In this document: positions 58,646-64,000 of the stretch, one piece after another
How positions within the stretch are numbered: the stretch's first letter is position 1
Layout of the letters: the number at the start of each line of letters is the position of its first letter
Assembly (NCBI RefSeq): GCF_017591425.1
Contig: NW_024466459.1
Coordinates: forward strand, 1,364,001 to 1,428,000
Direction of reading: 5' to 3'
DNA from: Ochotona curzoniae
Lineage: Eukaryota > Chordata > Mammalia > Lagomorpha > Ochotonidae
DNA: 64,000 nucleotides
Made by a program: the position numbers and the translations under genes
Notes under the pieces: generated by a model
What the model was told of the DNA's origin: nothing
Seen by the model: the letters and a program-made list of their open reading frames with translations, nothing else
The model's database searches: none

Positions 58646-59720
58646 CCCCTTCCGTTGTGGCTGCCCGTGGGTTATATCCTAATCTGCTTCTGACTTAGTT
58701 AAGAAAATATATTGTCTTGTATTCAAGTGTGTGATATTCATAAGCAGTCCCAGCCAAGGTGGTAAGAAATGAAAGTGGAAGAGATCCCATCTCTATTGTT
58801 AGTGGTCTACTTGTGGCCTGCCTCGTCAGCCTTTAAACATAGAACATCTTCTGCACAGGCTCCTTCTACAGAAACTGACCTGGTAGACACAGTCAAGCCA
58901 GTCTTGCCCAACCTCTCTTCTCTGAAAGCTAAGGGGATTCAATATGCTGTTTGATCGTTCTGCTTATAAAGGTCCCCCCGACCCCCGCGTGCCACCCATA
59001 GAAAAGATTTTATATGCACAATTTGGTGCTGCTATCCCATTTCTACGACAGGAATTAAGAAATTTTGTGCTCAGGAAAATCTAAGGCTATATTGGCATGA
59101 CAATCATTGTGGTAGCAAGAAGACTTGGTGTCCAGAGCCCAAGTCCCTAACCACAACCTGGGCATTGGAAATTAAATCAATGTACCCAGTCTGTCACAGG
59201 TTCTCAAAGCTATACCTCCCCTTCTGTCAGATAATTACTGGCTATCTGGTGTTCAGTAGCAACACTGGAACATTTGTTCTCTGAGTCTCTGCATCCAAGC
59301 TTTCAGCAGTGGCTCTGCCAGTTCTGCCACTGGGTCAGTCAAGAGATTCTCAAGCTATGGACCAGGGCTGCAGGCACCGGCTAACTTGACTGAGGCTGGT
59401 GGATCTGGAGGGCAAGCTGGTCATTGGAGGGAGGCCTAGGTTCCTCCCAGTATGGGGCTGTCCACATGCTGCCTGGTGGGAGGTCTCCACCTCAGGATGA
59501 CTGAAGTTCTCTAAAGTGATCTGAAGAGAGAGATGGAGAACACGTGACCCAGCCCCAGGAGCACAGAGCATTGCTTCTGCCACAGTGCATGGATAGAGGC
59601 CAACACCAAATCCAGGCCACGTTCATGGGCAGGGTATTTAGACTCCATCTCTTGAAGAAAAATGGGTCAAAGAATTTGTAAACGCATATCAAAATGTCCC
59701 ACACACAGGAATAAAGTTTG
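58646..59720 (+). other. LRRC37A: Probable LRRC37 3' UTR
   Basis: Repeat-free sequence after the stop. Candidate poly(A) signals are ATTAAA at 59171-59176 and AATAAA at 59710-59715. Which is used cannot be told from sequence. Confidence 0.5.
59710..59715 (+). promoter_or_regulatory. Candidate polyadenylation signal AATAAA
   Basis: First canonical AATAAA downstream of the stop, followed by GTTTGCTACTGCTCTGACTG. Confidence 0.4.
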
Positions 59721-60329
59721 CTACTGCTCTGACTGGTGCTTCACTTCTGACACCTGCTGTTTGTGAGGGTGGGAGGAGTGAGGAGGTGGGGAACGCGGTG
59801 CTGTTGTTGACAGTGCTGATGGTGAGTACAGTCTAGGGCACACAGCAGCTGGCTGCCTGCAGGGAGGTTACTGGATGGCCACAGCCACAGCCCCATTTGC
59901 AACTTTGGGATTTTATGTCGTATTTGTGTACTCTGACAGTGGTTGCTGGGAATTCGCTTGGCAATTAGCCTAAAGCAAAATAAGCTATCAGATGGGATTT
60001 CACATTTAAGTGTTTTTGACAATGTAAACTTTTTAGCTTCTGTCACCCTCTTTGCTCTTAGAGTTCACATGCAACAAACTGAGTTTGTATTAAAAAAATG
60101 AAAGAAAAATCTCAATTAGCTTCACATACTCATTGATAAGTACTTCCCCCCGAGAAGTTCATTCCTCACAAATAAACAGCAGTGCTAGTGCCTGCTGATT
60201 AAACTGTTCCTAGTTCAGCCACAGAAATAAGTATTCCGTTGCATGTACAATTTCCAAGCACCTGCCCCCTGAGCACGTTTGGGAATCAGGGCTGTAGGAG
60301 CAGGGGTGGGAAGCAATTGACTCCCACTT

Positions 60330-60560
60330 TTAAAAATTTTTCTTATTTCAAGGGCTGGGAGAACCTCTAGTATACTGGTGTACTTCCTAGGTGCCATGAT
60401 ATCCAGCAGCCAGGGCCTTCATCCGGGTCTCCCATGTGGGTGACAGCTAACCAAGACCTGAGCCATCACCTGCTGCCTCCTGGGGTGTGCACAGGCAGGA
60501 CTCAGGTCCAAGCACTCTGGGGTGGAATGGGAGAGTCCCACCCAGGGACTTGATTCTGAT
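60330..60560 (-). repeat. Partial C-type SINE, antisense
   Basis: CTTATTTCAAGGGCTGGGAG, CATCCGGGTCTCCCATGTGG; the head is missing. Confidence 0.6.
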
Positions 60561-61270
60561 TTCCATTTATAGCTCTGCCTTTTTGATTTCTGCCTCACCA
60601 CTGGCCAAAGCTCTACTGAGTAACAACGCTAATGAAAGGAGGAGTGGGGCAATTAAAGGGAATTACCACACATGAAGATTCAGTTGTATGGGCTGTGCAC
60701 TGCACAATCCTGGACACCAATCCCATTTGGAGTCTTCATATTAGTATGTTTAAGATGAGGATTTTTCTGGAAGAATGTAGTAAAAGGTCAAGACAAGAGA
60801 CTAATTTTTCTAATTCACACAAGGTGTCATCTGGATTAGAGTGGGGTTGATTGGAACACAAGGCTGCATGGTCAGTAGCTTTTCCCACAGCCCAAGGGAA
60901 TGAGTCTCTCAGTAACAGTGCTGCTCCTTCCTCCCCAAGCTTGTGATTGTGTAGGACTGCTGGCTACAGGATGGCACAGGGGTGGGCATGTACTCCCTGG
61001 CACACAGGTGGGCATGCCACTCATGTCTGACACACCTCCTGGCCACCCCAGTGGATAGTCCTATAGCTGAGCTCGTGACTCCAACAGGGCCAACCACAGT
61101 CCTTGCCCAGGACTTTACCTGCACCACGGACAAAGCACCGAAGGCCTCTCCCTGCCTGGGAACTCTTGAGTGTGTCTGAAGTCACTGGTGAGTTTGAGGG
61201 TACTGGGGCTGGGACTCCCCACCCCTTGGGGGATGAAAGGGAAACAGGTACCACTAGGGATGGAGACAGA
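60561..61270. other. Intergenic, no feature seen
   Basis: Single-copy-looking; small overlapping open frames without context. Confidence 0.45.
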
Positions 61271-61275
61271 TACAG

Positions 61276-61301
61276 AGACAGACAGACAGACAGACAGACA
61301 A
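61276..61301 (+). repeat. (GACA)n microsatellite
   Basis: About six GACA units. Confidence 0.9.
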
Positions 61302-61930
61302 AGGAGCCTGAAGCTGGCTGACTGGTCTGCTCCATTGCTGTCTGATTCCAGAGCCAGAATGACTCCCCCTTTACCCTTAGGCTAGTTCTAAAGGACCTAC
61401 ATTTGCTCACAAACTCTGAACTAGAATCACCTCTCAGAAAATCCCAATGTAAACCACAGGAAATCCACCTTGTCTTGATCCCATCCCCATCCCTCTATCC
61501 CTCCCACCCTCTCACCAGCACCCTCCCACCTGGGTGGTCAGTGGATTCTGAGCTGTTTTGTTGTGATTTCCCAGGAGCCTGATGCTGGTTCACGGTGGTG
61601 TCCTGATTCTAGGGGCCTGAGAGAGGAGGGCTCCTAGACATCATTCTGTAATGCCATGGCAGTGGGAGTGGCAGGGGGCAGATCCTGACACATGCTGGGG
61701 TGTGCACTGGATCTGTGCATCCCTCAGGGGCTCCCATGTTGACATTCAGTCTGCATCTGAAGGGAGGGGGGGCACAGAAACCTGAATCTCCTGAGGTGTC
61801 CACAGCTGGGGACTCGGGTGGGGACCAGGATTACACAGGTGGCTTTATAAGGATACAGAGAGGGAGAGGGGTGGGGGGAAAGAGACGAATCAGAGGAGAC
61901 ACAAATGTGCATTCTCTGTCCCTTGTCACA
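61302..61930. other. Intergenic, GC-moderate
   Basis: No exon or repeat recognised; pyrimidine-rich near 61480-61530. Confidence 0.4.
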
Positions 61931-61944
61931 AGATGCCTTGCTCT

Positions 61945-62225
61945 ACCTCTTGTAAAGGAGACTGGCCTGGCAGTTAGTGCTACAGGTGTAAAGCCACTGC
62001 TTGTGACACCACCACTTTACATTGAAGTACTGTTCTGATTTTGGGGTGCTGCATCTCTGATTATGCACGGGGAAAACAACAGATGTTGCCATCTACATGA
62101 GAGACCCACACAAGTTCACAACTCCTGCCTTCTGCCTGGTCCTTGCCTGGCTTTTATGGCTATGTAGGGAGTGAACCAGCAGACAGAAGATCTAACTGTC
62201 ACATGCTCTATTGCTCTACCTTTGT
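61945..62225 (+). repeat. C-type SINE, sense, diverged
   Basis: GGCCTGGCAGTTAGTGCTAC head and GTAGGGAGTGAACCAGCAG body. Confidence 0.55.
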
Positions 62226-62227
62226 TT

Positions 62228-62516
62228 TGTTTTGTTTTTATTGAAATTAAAGATGTATTGCTTTGAAAGGCAAAGTGACAGAGAAAGAAACTTCCCAAAT
62301 AGTTGCAATGATCAGGCCACAGCCAGGAGCCAGGTGCTTCATCCAGGTCTCCCACAAGGATGGTAGCGGCCCAGATACTTGGGCCATCTTCAGTTGTTTT
62401 CCCAGGCCACCATCAGGGAGCTGGATTGGAAGCGGAACAAATGGAACAACATGAACTGGTGTCCTTATGAGATTCGCAGGAGGTGACTTCACCTGCTACA
62501 CCACAATGCTGGCTCC
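62228..62516 (-). repeat. C-type SINE, antisense
   Basis: GATGTATTGCTTTGAAAGGC to CACCACAATGCTGGCTCC; abuts the previous element tail to tail. Confidence 0.75.
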
Positions 62517-62564
62517 TATTGTTCTGCCTTCCATAAGTAAATAAATATTCATAAATATTCTTGG

Positions 62565-62860
62565 GGGCCAGAACTGTGGCTCAACAGGCTGGTCCTCTGC
62601 TTTGCAGCACCAGCATCCCAGATGAGTGCCAGTTTGCATCCCAGATGCTTCAGTTTTGATCCATCTTCCTGCTTATGGCTTAGGAAAGCAGCAGACGTTG
62701 GCCCAAGGACTTGAGCCACTGCACCCACATGGGAGACCTGAAGAGCTACTGGCTCCTGGCTTTGGATTGGCTCAGCTCTGGCCACTGCAGCCATTTGGGG
62801 AGTGAGTCAGCAGATGGGAATTTCTGTCTCTCCTTTCCTTTTTAAAATGTGCTTTAAAAA
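62565..62860 (+). repeat. C-type SINE, sense
   Basis: GGGGCCAGAACTGTGGCTC head, CCACATGGGAGACCTGAAG, tail near TTTTTAAAATGTGC. Confidence 0.8.
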
Positions 62861-63630
62861 TAATAACACAAGTATTAATAGCACAAAATTAAAATAATCC
62901 TTAAACAATTTCTTAGAAAGAATGTGTTTGCTTTTGATCCGAGGAGAGACAATAATCCACTTTCCAGTCCCATGGTTTTTTAATGCGCGCACAAGATTTT
63001 GAGTGGGTTGGCCTTAACCATTTCCCTACTATTGCACATCAAGTAATGTGCTGGTTTTTAACTCCTAAAAATAATATACATGATGAACATGTTTGAATTG
63101 TTTTCCATGATCAGCCTATTCCTAGAAATAGACTCGCCTAAGTTACAGGAAGGACACTGTTTTGGGGCACTAAATTTTGGTCCTAATTGTCTTGAGATAC
63201 TTAAAAAGAACAACGCAAAACAAAGTCCAAAGCTACAAACAGCAGATTCCACTGAGGGGGAGAAAAATGGAAGAAAAGTAGGTGTGGAGGGAAATTGCAG
63301 CAGGCAGGGCTGGGGCTGTGAAGGCGCCTCCTGCGCGGCTTGGCCCAGTGCTGAATCTTCCATAAACAGCATGGCTTAGGCAGATAAGTGTTTGGTTTCC
63401 TTTCTTCAAATGACAAACGGCTTCAATTTCCTGTGACAAAGAACACTGACTACCTGAGACAAATGATTTTTTGCCTGAGCTTTGTTTTCCAAGATACTAG
63501 AGTCATGGGATAATGGAATGAAAAACAGACTAACTGGATCCAGAAAATAATAAACAATGTGCATGTTTTTTTCATGATAGGACTTTCCCACAAACTTTTT
63601 GAGATTCATTTGCATATATTTCAGTATTTT
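62861..63630. other. Intergenic, no feature seen
   Basis: No repeat hallmark and no convincing exon. Confidence 0.4.
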
Positions 63631-63635
63631 TCTGC

Positions 63636-63636
63636 G

Positions 63637-63678
<42 letters not shown>
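63636..63678 (+). repeat. (TCTA)n / (TA)n microsatellite
   Basis: About nine TCTA/CTAT units followed by TATATATATA. Confidence 0.95.
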
Positions 63679-64000
63679 AGTCTTTTTTTAAAAAAATATT
63701 TATCTATTTAGCTGGGTTGCGTTGCTGTCTTGTGTGAGGGTTGTTTGCCTTGTGTCTTCAGGACCCCCATCTTGGAGTCTTTTCAAAAGGGACAGGTACT
63801 TACAGTTGAGCACACTGACTCCCTGGTGGGGAGCGACTCTCAGCCAGCTTATGGGAACCCCCCATCCTGAAAGGTATTTTTTTTTTTTTTACCAACATGG
63901 TTGCCTGTAGCTGAGCAGTATATCTCCCTTCTAAAGAGCCCTAGTGAATATAGTTGGTCTGATAGCAGAATCTGTGGGGCAATGTGGGCCTCCCCCTGTG
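63679..64000. other. Unclassified right edge
   Basis: GTCTTGTGTGAGGGTTGTTTG and TGGGGAGCGACTCTCAGCC with a T-run at about 63878-63890. It may be the edge of a retroelement cut by the window. Confidence 0.3.

Overview
The window is vertebrate nuclear DNA from a mammal. It has AT-rich introns with GT–AG junctions, a dense load of tRNA-derived SINEs, decayed L1 fragments, a solo LTR, microsatellites and a processed pseudogene. The SINEs have the lagomorph C-repeat (CSINE) layout. The youngest copies (6288-6620 and 17692-18036) look to me more like pika (Ochotona) than rabbit elements. That species call rests on remembered consensus sequences and is an inference.

One gene dominates: a complete LRRC37A-family gene on the + strand, 20885-58645. 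I could follow 14 coding exons with canonical splice sites and consistent phase, predicting about 4,908 residues. Human LRRC37A proteins are roughly 1,600-1,700 residues. Exon 1 alone (11,936 nt) encodes a signal peptide, a very long Pro/Gln/Glu/Thr-rich ectodomain and an LRR N-cap. Exons 2-7 encode leucine-rich repeats, mostly one 72-nt phase-2 exon per repeat, and exon 8 a cysteine-rich C-cap. Exon 9 is a long basic-then-acidic juxtamembrane region, exon 10 a transmembrane helix, and exons 11-14 an acidic cytoplasmic tail. The extra length comes from two in-frame tandem expansions in exon 1: a 492-bp (164-codon) repeat at 23072-24340, and 23 units of about 198 bp (66 codons) at 27539-32086. 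Twenty-two of these units keep an N-x-T sequon.

Left flank (1-20884): a minisatellite-like interspersed element (1-2040) whose 3' end recurs at 5700-6090; many SINEs; a GGAA-type microsatellite; a small CpG-rich, NRF1-site-bearing promoter-like element (about 14620-14860); and a few isolated exon-like segments (15806-15908, 16680-16726, and 12963-13019 on the minus strand) that may belong to an unidentified gene. A solo LTR inserted into an older SINE lies at 18246-18592. The LRRC37 promoter region (about 20740-20884) has GC boxes and an RFX-like X-box half-site.

Introns: intron 2 holds an antisense processed pseudogene of CDC73 (35537-37103) with a stop at codon 9 and frameshifts. Other introns hold SINEs and old antisense L1 3' ends.

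Right flank (58646-64000): LRRC37 3' UTR with candidate poly(A) signals, SINEs, a GACA repeat and a TCTA/TA repeat. I see no further gene there.
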